A stretch of 64,000 nucleotides of DNA from Albula goreensis. Lineage: Eukaryota; Chordata; Actinopteri; Albuliformes; Albulidae. The stretch is taken from the NCBI GenBank assembly GCA_022829145.1, contig CM040746.1, positions 14,055,290-14,119,289 of the forward strand, written 5' to 3'. A program made the position numbers and the translations under genes. Shown piece after piece: positions 48,561-63,690 of this stretch (the stretch's first letter is position 1; every line of letters starts with the position of its first letter). The notes below the pieces were generated by a model. It did no database searches and was not told the DNA's origin. It saw only the letters and a list, made by a program, of their open reading frames with translations.

Positions 48561-51500
48561 GGTTATGTTCATTAGTCTTATTGCTGTCTAGTTACCACTC
48601 CTAGTCAGGCAGGTACTTGTGCAGGTACGAATTTAATATACTTTTCACCATTTAGTTTACCAACCAAATGTACAATTAACCCTTGGCCTGAGGGCATTTT
48701 ATTTTGGTAGGTCTTTCTGTGCACATGTCTCACTTTTCCCTCTTTAAATCACGTTTACTCAGTTTTGTCAAAATGTTGTCATAGTCCCCAGTTTGTGTCT
48801 GCTCTTCTCCGTGTTTACTGTGATTAATTTTTATTTTTGGACAAATCTAGAAACGCAATATTTGGTTATCGCTCTTCAGAGGGGTGTTGATTCATCTCCC
48901 ATCCAAGAACAACTCCTGTATATCACACACAGGATGCATGTCACTGGAGTTTCCTTCCACAGTGAAAATAGAAACCGCTACACACCATTGTTCCCATGTA
49001 GGCCCAGCACTGTAAAGGTGACTCCATATTGTTTAGCCTGTACTACATGTCCTTGAGCCACTGCTTTGGTCAAGACCTTGATCGTTTGGCCATTGTGCAG
49101 CAGTTTAGTTTGCTGCTCTCGTGCCCATGTCACTGTGCCTTTCCTGCAGTCTCAGTGATAACTGCCAACATGCGCTGTGATTTCATTGGCTTCCTGCTGC
49201 TGTGTTTATGAATGGATAGAGCCTGCCAAAGCAAGGGAGAAGTGAATGCACTGCTAGTGTGAACAAGCCTGTTTTACAAAGAACATCAGTGTCCACACAA
49301 ACCCACAACACAATTTGCCATCTCAACTATATCATACTGTGTTTTGCAGTGCTGGAAAATGACATGAGAACCAAGGATTATGAATTAAACTGGACTAAGG
49401 ATTGCAGTACACTGCAGTACAGTCTGTCATGTAGCTCCTGCACTGGTAGAGTGCTCCCCATGTGGTAGCTAACATTCAACACCAACGCCACCAGTGGTTC
49501 CAATTAGATCAGTTTTTTTAAAAAAATCTTATCTATGATACATTGCATTGATAGTATATGAGTGATACAAGAGTGACAGTTTGTGGATTTTAGAGTAAAA
49601 TGGGATTATGATTAGATATTGGTGCGATCATTAGGGGGACTGCATGACATGAGCTCATTAATTGAGGAAATGTATTTTATGGCTACACATGCTACCCCAG
49701 CTCTGGTGTTACTCTATTTATTGTAGCCCAATACAAATGTACCTGTCATAAAGTGCCATGTATCTGTTGGGCCACACCGCCTGCTCTCTGGGTGGTGGTC
49801 TCGTCTGGTTCCAGCTCAGGCTGGGCTCATAGCCACCAGACAATGAGCAACACCCTGTCTTTTCACTCTTCCTTCTCCTCACTGCCAACATCTGCTTCTC
49901 TGGCCACAAAGCTGAGAGCCCTCTGATTGGTCTGTCTCATTAGCCAATCTCTGTTTGTGGATACCATGTGTGTCACATTGCAGGGACTCTCTGGTGTCAG
50001 AGAAATGGCTGCAGTGAATTAGTCTGTAAAGGGAGCCAGGAGGTTGACCAAACAGACCTGACAATATGAACTGCCACTGGTCCATAGACACATGTTGAAA
50101 TGCTGTCTTCTCCCATAGTGCTTATTTCAGTCTCATTTGGGTTTTGTCTTGTTTTGATATGTTGATGGCTGTAGATTATAAACATAAGCATGTTCAGGTA
50201 TCTAGGAGGAAGTCCTTTGGAAAATTATATTTTCAACATCATAGTTTGAAATGACCAATACCAGCGGTATGCAGAAACCCTTCCCTGGGACACCCTCAGT
50301 CAGTCCTTAATGTACACTAGCATGTATATCCTCCAGAAAGCATGCAGTTCTAAAGCAAGGATGGAGGTGGTCCATGGTATCAACATGCCTACACCTCTTT
50401 GATGATTCAGTGGTTAATAAGATTCATTCATTTGTATTCTGTGCACACATTCTATAAACTGATTGACTGTTCCTTTGTTGTTTTATCTAAAAATGAAATT
50501 TTGGAAAACCTTATGATTTGAACAATAATGATGTTAACCTAGTTTAGTCCAGTTGAAGTGGCACTTTTTAAACTGTAGTATTTTCACCTATATGCTATTT
50601 TTGACAATGCCAGGCATCAATCCAGTAAGGCAGATCAAATGCACTGTAAATCTGAACTGTAAACCTGTGTCATGCAAAGGGCATACGTTTGACAAATTTA
50701 AGGTATGTGTGTAATTTATTGTACTTGTATTGATTACATGTACCTGCCACATTGATTTTTGAGCTGATCTGTAGCAAAGGGTAAGTCGCCTCCAGTAAGT
50801 AAGTGACAATAAGGCAAGTAAGATTATACAATGTATATTTGATGTATGGACTGTGTGATTGAGGCTTTGCTAAGTTTAATTGCATGTCCTTGGTGTCTGA
50901 ATGACCTTAGGGTTAAAGGTCACTATGTCAGTTCCTAAGGGTCAGTATTAATATTCAAACATTTAGCAAAAACTGGAATTAATTAGTTATACAAGCATGA
51001 TCTGTTCCTCTGTCTGTAAACTGTATACAACAAGATCAAGGGAGGCATGAATTGAAACTGATTCTCAGCAGGACTGATATAGTTTAACAACATGCACAAC
51101 TCCAACTTGAACAAACACTCTTTCTGAATAACTATTCTGAGTGCCCTTGCGGGTTTTTCTTCCTCCTAGTACCACAGAGATCATGGGAAATGGCCAAAAA
51201 AACACACTGGATGGTTGGACATCATGCAGGGTGACACTTCTGCAGGGTGAAAAGATGTTTAGATTGTAGTAGATTTATTGGGTGCAGCTGGACATGATCA
51301 GAGCATTTGTAGATATTTGTGGATGGTGCGACTCACCAGAGCCCAGGTGGTTGGTATGTTCTGATCAAAACCTGGCTTTGCTTCGCTGTGGTATGGTTGG
51401 TATGGTTTTAGGGGATTCAGAGGGAGGGGAGTAGAGGGTCAGTATGCAGTCCAGGACAAAGACTGTCTTTCTCTGCTGAAACTGGTCATCTCTGAAAATA

Positions 51501-54500
51501 ATAGCCTAAGAATAGTGTCCCTACAGTGCATCGCCCTCTTTCCCAGTGTCAACCACACTGTTAACTCAACCTGGACAAGTAGACGCTTTGCTTTATACTT
51601 TGAAGAATTATTTGCCTACATCTGTTCTAGTGATGCCTTTGAAAACAAACAAGGAAGCAAGTAAAAATCATTTATTTTTGAAATGGGCTTATGTCATTGT
51701 ATTCACAGACAAAATCAGTGCACAGTATTCTTGAAAATTGATACCATGTGAAAATAGCACACATTTTGACAACTGGGGAAGTCAGGGTGACACAGCACAC
51801 ACATTTTTAATATTACAGAATATTACAGTGTGGTCACCCCAGCATTTCTCAGACATGCAGTGCCACTATCTTTACAGCCCTGCTGTCCTAGAATCATATA
51901 AATAGAATCAGCAGGTTTCTTTTTCTTTGGATACAAACTTGGTAAATGAGGTTTCCATAAAACTGGACCACCCCATCAGGAAAAAAAAACAGTCACTGAA
52001 AAACGTCAGAGTGTAAAGAGCAGCCTGCCTCCTGGGGGCTGTTTCTCATTTGGATAGAATACTGGAATAAATGCAAAGTCATTCCATTTTACTATTTAAG
52101 ATTCTCCTACAGTTTGTTTATTTGTCTCATCTGGTGAGCTGCCTTTGGCTTTTCAAATATTGAATTAAGATTAACAAGGGAACTGAGAAACTAAGTTTCA
52201 CTACAAAGATTTATATTATTTTTTCCTACTGTTACATAAATTTCCAGATTGTGGTTTTAATGTATGCGGTTTCCATAATTGCAGGCATTACTGCAAGTTA
52301 TTCTAATTTATGTATATGCTAGCTGTATGTGGGGAACTATCCAGGTTCATAGATATTTTAAAATGGGAGAAATTGCACCACTGATAGCATGATTATTCTT
52401 CTTATTATCGTGCAATGTTTGTAAAACACCATTTTAATCTGCCCTGAGCCAGGAAATTGACACAAATTTAATAATTTGTTTAAGATACTGTTTGAGATAC
52501 CATTTCTAAAACTCTCCTTTCTGCTGTCTGTACAATGTTTGCTTTGCTCTCCTTCTCTATTACAAATCAAAGGCGCATTATTGTTGTGTCTGACACCGCA
52601 CACAGGTAAGTAACTGAGGTGCAGTTTTAGCTTATAGAAAGGCCGTTTCTACAAGGACTTGAATCAAACTTGGGAGGACAAGGCAAATAGGGGTAAATAG
52701 TTTGTATTCCGTGGTGCCAAGCAGGATATCGAAACAAATAGCCAGTGTAAGCAGAGCAGTAATTAAGAGTGCATCACATTTGAACAGAAAGCTTAAGGCA
52801 TAAATCACTTTTAAAAAAAAAAAAAGCCCATCAATAACAATTAAATAAGAGAGGTGAGGGCAGTCCCGTACTGCATCCAAGGTCAGCAGAGAAACGGCCT
52901 CCTATTACCTCCTGAGTGTCACTATATCTAATGACACTCAGTATGGTTTGCCTTTTTGATTAGCGACCATAGGATTACATATATTGTAAAATTTAGATAG
53001 GGGATAATCCTCTCTGGAAAGAAAGTGGTAATTATGGAATGGCTAAATGCTCATATTTGCAGAGCTCAGTGTAAGTATATGAAAAGGGTATGAGCAGTGA
53101 CCCCGGCCAATCTCCCTCATGGCTAATTTTTTGCAGCATATTGCATTTTAATTGCAAAACACTGAAAACACCTCTGCTTTAGAAGAGTTTAACACAAGGT
53201 GGTGGACTAGCCTAGCTTGAAATTGTTCAGACCGCTTCTGGCATGAAAATGAGTTTAATTTCCTCTTGCTCCACTGGCCTGGGATCAGTATTCCTGCCTT
53301 GGCTGTATATTGATGTCTGGTTCATAAACAGTGTGTGGGTCATAATGACGCATAAAGCTGTCTGGCTTTCCTGTGTATTCACCTCCTACCTCTTGCATTT
53401 ATGATTAAAAAAGCTCATATGAATTCAGATACATTTAATGTAATATTTGTGGATAATACGCAGGTTATGGCACAGCCAGAGTGAAGGACTGCTCTGTTAG
53501 AGGGCAGTCACTGTACAAACCTCTGCCATATGGCGCCCAGGGTAAAGGATAGAGATGGCAGTTAGAGACAAAGGGGTTTTAGGGTTTGAATCCAGTTCTG
53601 CCTTTGCCAGGCTCATTCCTCTTACCTGCAGAGAAATGCTTTTGTCGTCTCCCAGATCACTCATTAATCTCTCACTGCTGTGCAGCCAGCAGTCCATTTC
53701 CATCTTGTTTAGAGATTATTTTGAGGGAACGCTTGGGAGATGGGACTGGAGCCTCTCCATGTACCCGGGAATTTCCAGCAGATCTCATGCAGAACATAGG
53801 AAAGGAGACGTGAACTGAGGCACACTCTGAGCCAACAGGTTCTACGACAGCTTGTGTCTGAGACTGACTTTTGTGTAAAACGACTTCAATTATTTACAGT
53901 AGTCATGCCGTTTTTTAATACTTGTAAGATCTTTGATAGGATAACAGCACCTGCAAGCTCTTTTAAATAAATTTTAATAAAATCGATTTTTCTGATATCA
54001 CATCCGTTCAAGTTAGATCTCTTTTTGTCAAGTTAATTTATTTGCTCATGTGACTGTGTGTTTGAGCAAGCATCTGGAAGCAGGTTAGTTCATGTGAGTT
54101 CATGTTCACCTGGGTGAGTGTGTTTGCGTGTGTGCCGTGTGCACTGATGTGTGAGCGATATACAGGTTTAAACCAATCATCGGGGAGCATTTCTTAACAT
54201 ATTTGTAAAATGCATCGACCAGTTACGACAGAAAGTGCTCATACAGTTTGTTGACTTTACGAGTTTAGATAGAGGAACATACAAACAGATGTTTCTGTCT
54301 ACCGCTTTTAAAATCACGGAGAAATTGTAAGCTTTTATAAGGCCTCCATATTTCATGGATAATGCAGTGAAGTGACAGACTTGCAGTTGTGATTTGGTGT
54401 TCCAAAGTGGGAAATAAAATATAAAAGAGGGAATTAAATTTGGCTTTAAAAAAGGAAGAACAGAAGAGTGTGACTGAACTCATGACCTGTAATTGTGTTA

Positions 54501-57500
54501 GAGCCCCTTCTGGCCAGTGAAACTCTCCCTGCACAGGATTCTATTTGGCATCAACAGGTTCCATCTGGAACTCTGTCCTTCCTTGGCAGAATGGAGTGTT
54601 GTTCGTTAATTTCATTTGGGATCACTGTGGTAAAAAGCTCTCTCTGTTTAAAGGGACAAAAAAGTTCTGAGTTAATTGTGGCTGAAAGTCAAAATAAGAC
54701 ATGAAGGTTTTTTTTTTTCTGAAATGTTAGGCTAATTGTTTGACAAGGCTATCATGATGAATATCTATGATTAAAAAAAATATTTAGAAGAGTGCTGGGA
54801 GATACTTCAGCCATTTATGTCTACTGACTAGCTGATTGTTCAGGTCCAAAAATTCAACTCTTCCTCAAATGGATGAACACGTGTGGACTTTATTTTTGTT
54901 CAAATCAAAATGGATTTGGCCAGTGGGTGATTGATTTTATATGTAAATGATACATGCATTCTTTGCACAAAGAAGTAGGTGGCTGTCCTGAGAGGACCCC
55001 ATCTGTTGGTAATGTCCTCTAAATTCACTAACCTGTTGGCCATGAATAGCTGGAATGGCTCAAATTTTTATTTTGGTGATGCACTGATCATGGATATGTT
55101 TACAGTGCCTGTGCATAAAGTCAATATTAAACAGACATGTAAATCTCCCTTTACAGAGCAGCTTGTACTGACTGACCCTCCAAATCTATAGGGCTGTGTC
55201 ACTGCTTCCAGAGCAACTATGTGTTAAACAAGGTCTAGCCTTGCACGTCTAATCTTGGGAAACCGCTGATGCTACAAGCGTGTCTGGTTTTAATAGTTGG
55301 ATGAGGCGAGAGTATTATTAGAAATCCACTGTCTGAGTGCCTTTTTTGTTTTAATTTGTTAAATGGCACAATACAGTTTCTGTAGAGACAGTTAGCGGCA
55401 AGACTTGTACAGGAATGCTATGGGTTTTATATTTACATATTTTAGACTGGTACCAACATGGCAAAAATGTGAAAACTCTGTTTATAGGCGAGCGTTTAAT
55501 GCCTGTGGGGAGACATGAAACCAAACGTGTTTGACAAATTTTAGAAGACTCGTGCCAAGGGTTCACACAGAAACAGCAGCATCCCCAGAGCCTGGTTTCG
55601 GCCTAAAGTAAAACACAGATTTACTCTGGTCTGGAAACTTGCCAGAAACGATTTAGGGCCCCTGGTAAATTTCTCTTGAAAGTTGTTTTCAGTATCAGCC
55701 AAGGCACATGACCATATGATGTGACACGTAATCATGTAATTTCATGTCAAAATGATTTTTCTGGTCACGGTTGCTTTTTCACACACCAGGTTGTCTGTCA
55801 CCAGATCACAGGTGAAAGGGCAGATAAATTTAAAAGCTAACAGCCTTTTAGCACATCTGAAAGCCCTCTGGTGAATTTTGTAGAACCCAAGAGGGCTGGG
55901 AAGCTAAATATGTCATATTTTACTTTAATTTGGCATTGAATGAGTCAGTATTTATAGCATATGATTGTGTTTGTGTTCATGTGCATGCATGTTATGTACA
56001 TGTCTGTTTTTACACGTGCGTAGTGTGCTTACATGTTCTGTTCCAGATGTGTTGTGGTGTGTGTGTGTGTGTGTTGTGGTGTGACTGGATCCACAGATTC
56101 ATAGGCCAGGCTGTAGACAGTGAAGGGAGCATTCACAGGCATCTGTATCCTAACTGTAATACGTAAAATATTCCTCCACTTCTGGCTTTGAAGATCATGT
56201 GGAAGTTTAGAAATGACTGTAATATAGTAAACTGGAAACACTTGAGAAAGCTTAGCTTTTGCATTGAAACTTGTGAGAAATAAAGTATTAACATAAACCA
56301 GAACCAAACCATGACTCTTAAACCTCGGCCCTCTGACCCCCCTTCCTTTGTTGGGGGAAAAAAAGCAATACCAGCCTAGCTTACTGTGTCCTCTCCTATA
56401 GTAATGCAAAAGTTACCTATGGCCATTCCAGCTCTGAAACAAAAATTTGGATGGTAGTCCATCCTTAGCAATGCAACAAGCAAACAGCATGGAGAGAGTG
56501 AGAGTTATCACCAAAACAAAAAACAGCTAATTTCTTAAGCAAAATGTTAATCCTGCTTACAGATATCACACAAGATGTGTGTGCACTTCAGTGGAATATG
56601 GTGACAACAGGCCGGGGTGAAAAACGCATGACAAGTACCCCCTCCTACCGCACAAAACCAACACAATTTCATGTAAGCCTACAGATCATGACAACATGCT
56701 GACAGCCATGCAACCATTAGCCACAGACACTTAAGAACCATGGACAGTGAACAGCGATCATGGCATTTTGGAACCCACCACCACAAATAAGCAATATTGT
56801 TCATAAATAATATTATTAGATTGGTACAGCAGCCTGTTAGATATGTATGTTACGGTTTATTTGGGAAAACGGTCATTATGCAACTACAACTTTTCATTAA
56901 AAGATAATCTTGAAAACAGAATTCACAACGATGTCCTCCTCACTGGCAGTCGCGCTATTCCCGGCTTCCATCATGAACCAAAAGGCTAGCTAGCTAGTTT
57001 ATCAGCGTTTTTTCCCCTGCTAGCTTGTGATTCATGTCCCCCACAGTGGGTGGAACATGTCATAAAGTCAGCTACAAAAAAAGCCCACCTATTTAGAGGG
57101 AAGATATGATTGGTAAATTTTACTGTCATTTGAAATTAGTCTCTCATTGAATTACTGTTGCTCGGCCCTCTGTAAATGTATAGCTGAACCACCAATCACA
57201 GAGCTGAAAGCATAGCATTTTCCTCTCAGCAACTGCAGAGGTGTAAAAATTCTGATTGGGAGGAAAAGGGCCTCCATTCCAACACAAACTGGATAGGCAG
57301 GTTTGAAGGGTTTATTTCCTCTGAAACATCTTGATTGTCAAATTATGAATTGCTAAAGTAAAATTAAAACTGATGACTTTTTAAATATTATCTTTTAGAA
57401 TATCGTAGGCCCTCTCTGAGGGCCTAGAGGGCCCTGACGGTTCCCCTCTGACATAAACTCTATTTACATCTCTATAAAGTGACAGAAGTGCAGTGGATTG

Positions 57501-59920
57501 TGATCTCACTGCTTTGCTTTTAGTGAAATCAGTGGACTAAATGAGCAGTACATTCACGCATTGTGCTGCACAGGGGCCCTCCCAGCGCTGGCGCTCACAG
57601 TTGTGAGCGAGGAGACTGCACTGTGGAGAGGCACACAGTGGCAGCAGTAGCAGGTGTTGTACAGTTGAGTTTAACTTCTGTTGTCTTCATGCTAGATATC
57701 CTGAGGAAAATCAAATACATCTGTGTATGGAGAGACTCTGACTTCTCAGCAGACTCATCTTGCATGAACAAACAAGGCTCCTGGCACTATGTCTGTGTGT
57801 TTGTCTGTGTTTGCCTGCATATGTGTCTGCATTTGAGCTTGAGTATGTGAGTGCATTTGAGCATGTGCGCGTGCATGCATTTGTGTGTGAAACCGGGTGC
57901 ACATGTGTGAGTGCAGCATGTGGTAAATTGGGAAGATCTAATAATTTCGCCATTTATTATGAATTTTGAACTAACTTTGCAAATGTTGAGTTAAATTTGA
58001 ATATTTATTTAATAACCTTTTAAAACCTTAAGATTATAAATATTTTTCTGTGAAGATATATGAAGATATAGGTGGCAACAATAATAACAATTGTTTGAAT
58101 TGGAGAATGTGAGAAGAGGCACTTTTTCATGATCTGACTGGGATCACATCTACACCAAGAACACTGCTATTGTGCTCCACGAGACCAGTTGCCAATGTGT
58201 CATAGCAATCAGTCTGGTAAATTGGTCTTCAGAATCCCTCCTTCCATCAGTCCTGCTTTGGTCAGTTCATATCCATGCATATATTTTCCTTTTTTAGTTT
58301 TGAGGGTGGTGTTTAACTCCTTCGCCAGATCGGACCATCTCATCCATTGTGTAGGCAAGGTGTTGAAAACTCATGGCCTTTCCTCTGGACGCTGCAAGTG
58401 CTGGTACTGTTTGGTTGCCTCAGGGTGCAGCGTGTGATGTTTTTCACAGTTCAGTTACATGGACTAGAATTTGCCTAATGGAAAAAACAAAGACGGGGAA
58501 AAATTTAAGGTTTCCCTGCAGGTGTTCAGGTGTAAGGACATCTTTGAATCTTGGGGCGCTGTAATAATATCCAGAGTATGTGATACCTGCCGTTGCTGGC
58601 AGGGTGTTTTAGCTGGGAAGTATTTGTTATTACTTTGTTGTGGCACTTTGGGGGAGGGAGTGGGGGTTGGGTTGGTTTATAACTAAAAAAGTTGCTATTT
58701 ATTATTTTTAGAACAAAAAACCATATGAAGATGCTTGAGGATGATTTTCACCATGTGTTTTGGTCTGTCATGAAGACTGGACCATGACTGTTAACGGTTT
58801 CCATTTAGCTGTATCTCACTCTCATTACTATTCAGCAAATTGGACACTCCTGCAATTAATTTCAGTTGGATTTGACCCCTCTGTTATTGTTCTTCATTGA
58901 GGTATGCTCTACTCTTGATTCATTTTCATCTGGTTATGTGCTCTCCACTGCCTGCAGGTCGTTCTCTGGAATTTCAGACTAAATCTGATTGGTAGAAATA
59001 GCTGGGCAGGTGTTTTCTAGTCTTCAGTTCCTTTGAGTCAGATGTTTGGGTTTTAGATAATTCTGCTCCCAGTGTTGAAAGCTCTGATACTGTGAATACC
59101 ATACCGAGAGAGGGAATTTGAGAAGATGTAAGGAAAACATAGAAGCTTTCCATCCAGTACATATTAAATAGCATCACTAGGGAAGGGAAGCTTGTAAATT
59201 TACCTTATTTCATTGATAAGCAGTGACTTCTATTTCAAATAAGTTTTGGGGAGAAATATTTAAAAACATACCAAGCAAACAACTGTACTGAATCTGTACC
59301 TGATAATTAATACAATACATGTGCCATTTATTAACTTAAAATCTAAACAGACAATGGAAGGTATGCCACGAAACCTACGTCCTGAGTGACAGAATACCAC
59401 CTTGTGAGATGAAAATGAAAGTGCCATGACTCGAAAGTGAAACGTCTTCTCATACTTGTTAACCTTTGTTTGCTTTTGTAAAATGTTGATGTTTTTTTTT
59501 CTTATGTTTCCCTTCCAGCCAAATGCTTGTAAGAATGAGGAAGCCACCTACAGAACACTCTTATGAATGTCGTTGGTTGTGGCACTGTTGATGTCTGTTG
59601 CGAGGGAAATGAGTCTCCTTTTGTATCCTGCATGTTTGCAAATACTGGAGTCCAGAGACAATAATAAGCCTGCTTCTCTCAAGTTTGGGTTTGGTGCTAC
59701 ACCACACCTGTAAATTACAGAGGAAACAATGACTTGTTAAGTTTTCCTGTATCTGGTGAAAAAGGATAGACTTTTGAGGGAGTTGAGGCAATATTTATAT
59801 ATAGCTATAGCAGCTTATCTTAAAAAAGGTTTTGTGTGTCCAGGGTACGTTTTGTGTGTCCTGCTGTCATCACATTGGACTGTAAGGTGCTCAGACGGAA
59901 CTTCATGCATGGAACAGGAT

Positions 59921-60027
<107 letters not shown>

Positions 60028-63000
60028 GTATTTATAGTGTTTGTGGTTTGTTCCTGTCTGTGATAAGCTGTTTACTCTATGTTTTGGCAGGTTGTCTCAG
60101 GAGTTGTGGGAGGGGTCGTGTGACCCCCCAGTTGTGACAGGGTAGGAATGGATGTCTGCTTGAGTCTTGGTGTCAGCATACAGGCTGGTGCAGAATCACA
60201 CTTGTCACTGGAGTGTTGCTCTGGGCACTGCTGCTGAGAGAGGTCTTTAAACATTTGGGGCCTACAAAACATGGCACTTGTCCACTTCCTTTAGGAGCTG
60301 GGCTGAGGGTGAGGGGGGGGAGTGTAAGGGTGGAGAGGCGCGTCACACTGTAAGAGTCACACTGTGGCCACTGAATTGAATGCACAGTTCCCACACTTCC
60401 TGCTGTCAGCATTACACAGGACTAGGCCCGCATTGTTACACATATCCGCGGTTGTACCACAAGGCTAATTTACAGCTGACATGTCCGTTAAAGCGGGTCC
60501 CCAGGCCTCTCGACCAAGACGCTGGGCGGCAGCTGTCGTCGGGGTGTAGTGTGGTTACCCTTTCCTTCCTGGTTGACCCTGAATGCAGCAGCCATCTTGA
60601 CCCCTAACTATTGTTGGCCTCCTGACAGTGGGGAGTGAGGGAGCTGGGGAGGAGGAGAGTGGAGAGGAGCTGGGTGAAGAGGCTGTGGCACTTAGGAATG
60701 CGCTGAGCTGACCTGCAGGCCTGGAATCCCAGAACGCAGGGGAACATTCCATCTTTTATTCGGGGCTCCTGCTGAGTGCACCCCCCCATGCCCCCACCTT
60801 GTTGAAACCGGCTCAATCCCCAACCAAGCCCCTCCAGGGCCTTACAGGCTGCCGGCCTCATGAATCCTTCATTGGACATGGACCTGACATTTTTACAGGA
60901 ACATACAGACCAAACACAGTCATCCACCCATCCGCGAAAGGACGTGTTGGTCATCGCCCTGTGTGATTGCGAGCTGCCTCTTTCACTGTGGAATTTCCTA
61001 ATTCTCTCAGAAATGCTTCTGAGCATCAGAGGGGTCAGGCACATAGACACGTTACATGTGTGGAATGCTATTCTCAGCCTCTCATCACTGAGGGAGACGC
61101 CTGTTAGTGTTTGAAGAGAAACACAAAGGGAGGACTGTCTGGCCGCGGCATGCTAGATCTGATCACCTCAATAAAGAATTAACAATGGCAACGAGCCTCT
61201 GATTGGTGTTCTGCTCAGCATTGTGTAAAATTGGTGATGAGAAAAGGGAGATGTTAATCTTTCAATATAGAAGACGGTACGCCAGGGTTATTTAACAGGG
61301 GGAAATCTCCAGGACAGATATTGTTGATAAAGTTTTTACTACGGGCGATTGATCCACAGTGGGAGCTGCTTGTAGATCTGTGTAGAAACAGATGTGTTTC
61401 TCAAACTCACCCTGTAATCAGCCGGCCTTTATCTGCAAACATCTGTGTCACTCAGCTGTGTTGGACTCATTCATGGTGAGGGGAATGGTATTCGGGTACT
61501 ATATTATCCAATTTTGAGATGCAAGACGCTGGTCTTTTATAAATCTGTCCCACAAAAACACACACTTGATAAAGTGACAGCTGTTAAGGACATAGTAATT
61601 GCATGAAGACAGTGTTGTCAAACTGAGAAAGTAAATAAAGTGGGGGAATAAAATATGGAAAAAATGACCATGTTTGTTAAATAGGAATGGTGTCATCACT
61701 TTGAGAAGGAGAATTGAAACATGCTTTATTTATATGTACAGGATTGCTCCACTCTTTCACCAGGTATTGAGCACAATCACCAGGTGACTGACTCCTAGGT
61801 GACTGACTACCCCACAGTCACCAGGTAATAATATCCAGCAATAGACCCCATGTAGGGAGGTTCTTGGCCACTGGTTTGTGTCTGTATAGGGACACAAAAG
61901 CTTCACAAAAAAGGTCAGCTTTTGATGAAATGTCACGTCTCTGAGGCTGCAATATTTTTGCTCTCGCCCATCCCTTAGCCCAGAACCTGTGAGCCCAGTA
62001 TCCATGGCGGTGCACTGCATTTGCAGTCTCAGTTGATACTGCGGTTAGCCAACAGCCAGTGACATCATCTGTAACATCATCACAGTGTGCAGAGTCCACA
62101 GCTCCCCCTAGGAGGATCTGAATCAAGGTGACTGTGGCACTAGTTATACTCCCATTATTAAATGCTATATGCCTGCTAATCTCATAGATACAGTCCCCGA
62201 GAACATGCAGGACCAAAGGACTAAGGTGACAGAAGGGCTGAGCTCATCATTAATGGATGAGTATAGAAGAGGACCCTGCAGGTCCCCACAGTGCAGGAAA
62301 ATGACAGTATAGAAGTGTGTGCGAGCAGAACTGTGCAGCGGAGTGTAGGCCAGGTATGGTGGGAAGTGTGTGTGAATGTAGGAGTACAGGAGGTGTGTAA
62401 ATGTATGGGTACAGGAGGTGTGAGAATGTTGGAGATTATCAGTTGATTGTCACAATTCATTGTACCAGTGAAGCTGGAGCAGTCATTCCTTATTCATGTT
62501 CTGTCTCTCAAATCAGCCATAACCCATGGAAACTGACTGCAGCGACTACTGTAATATAGTATATTTTTTGCCATACTGATGCTTGTCAGCTAAGCCCTTT
62601 GGTGTTATTGGTGTGGCCTATTTTTAAGTGGGTTTTGTACAGAGACAGCTGGCTGTGTAATTACACAGTTCCTTTGAACAACCTGAGGAGATAAAGATTG
62701 AAGGAAGAAGGAAAAACATAGACATTGCCATTTGCTGCAGACCTAGGTAGAGGTAAAATGCTTTCTCCCCCAGTAAAAACACAACCTTGGACTGTAGGCT
62801 AAGTCTAACTTGTTATCTTGATGTGGACAAATGCCAGCAGTCCTTATGACATTGTTCTACAGCAGTGCGTGCAGATAATATAATTCAGTGTAATGCAATG
62901 AATGATACCTGCAGTGAAATAATAGAGTGTTTAATAATATTTCAATATAATTTATATGAAGCAGATATCCTGCCTTGTTTTTTAAATGTTTTTGCGTGTG

Positions 63001-63186
63001 GAATGCTGTTATTGATTGTCTGTGTTTCGTTTTAATGGAAGCGGTGTGTAAACTGCAGCACTGAGTGTGTACTGTGCTGTGTGGTTGAAGCCTCTGGAGG
63101 GAGCAGCGGTTACTACAGGGCCTGGAGGAGCCACATGCATGTGGTAAACACATCAAGTGAGGAGGCCACAGCCACCCCTCCCCAGT

Positions 63187-63325
63187 GTGTGTATATGTGT
63201 ACGTGTGTGTATGTGCATATACACATGTGTTTGTGCGTACACGTGCGTGTATGTGTACGTGTGTGTACACGTGTGTGTGCGTGCGTGCGTGCGTGCGTGC
63301 GTGCGTGTGTGTGTGTGTGTGTGTG
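63187..63325. repeat. Compound (GT)n/(GTGC)n microsatellite
   Basis: Irregular GTGTAT/GTGTAC blocks lead into about eight GTGC units and then a pure GT run. The alternating purine-pyrimidine character extends over about 140 bp. Confidence 0.95.
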
Positions 63326-63474
63326 AGACCCATCGTTATGTGTTGTTCCTGTCTGTGGTTGGTGCCATGTGGTATGTCTAGGGATCATTGGGGCCAGAAA
63401 CTTGTGGAACAGAGAAAATGATCCCTTACAGCAGAGTGCTATTGTGGAATACACTAGTTTAGGGCTTATGACTG

Positions 63475-63690
63475 GAATAAGATGGAGCTTATTATAGCAG
63501 AGTACAATATAGAGTATAATGTACAGTTTATTATAGCACAGTATTGTTACGGTACAGAGCCAATCACAGAAGTCTACCATTATAGCAGAGAGCCTATTAT
63601 AGCAGAGTACTGTTATAGCATAGAGCCTATTGCAGTATAGTTCTGTTAGTACATAGAGCCTATTGCAGTAGAGTACTGTATACCAAAGTG
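63475..63690. repeat. Degenerate minisatellite, roughly 30-36 bp period
   Basis: The phrase (t)tatagcagagtac / catagagcctatt recurs about six times with drift: 63,494, 63,531, 63,580, 63,597, 63,633 and 63,661. Two units in the middle are diverged or interrupted. Confidence 0.75.

Noticed and set aside
56563..56620. Possible DIP2 exon 2: acceptor tgcttacag followed by codons reading DITQ
   Set aside because: The expected continuation KGYEKKR is absent (it reads DVCALQ), and the exon 1 phase would delete the conserved Gly. This is a four-residue coincidence.
62221..62460. GT-rich stretch with repeated acaggaggtgtg motifs
   Set aside because: Only two or three imperfect repeats (gggtacaggaggtgtg-like) occur, too short and diverged to call an array.
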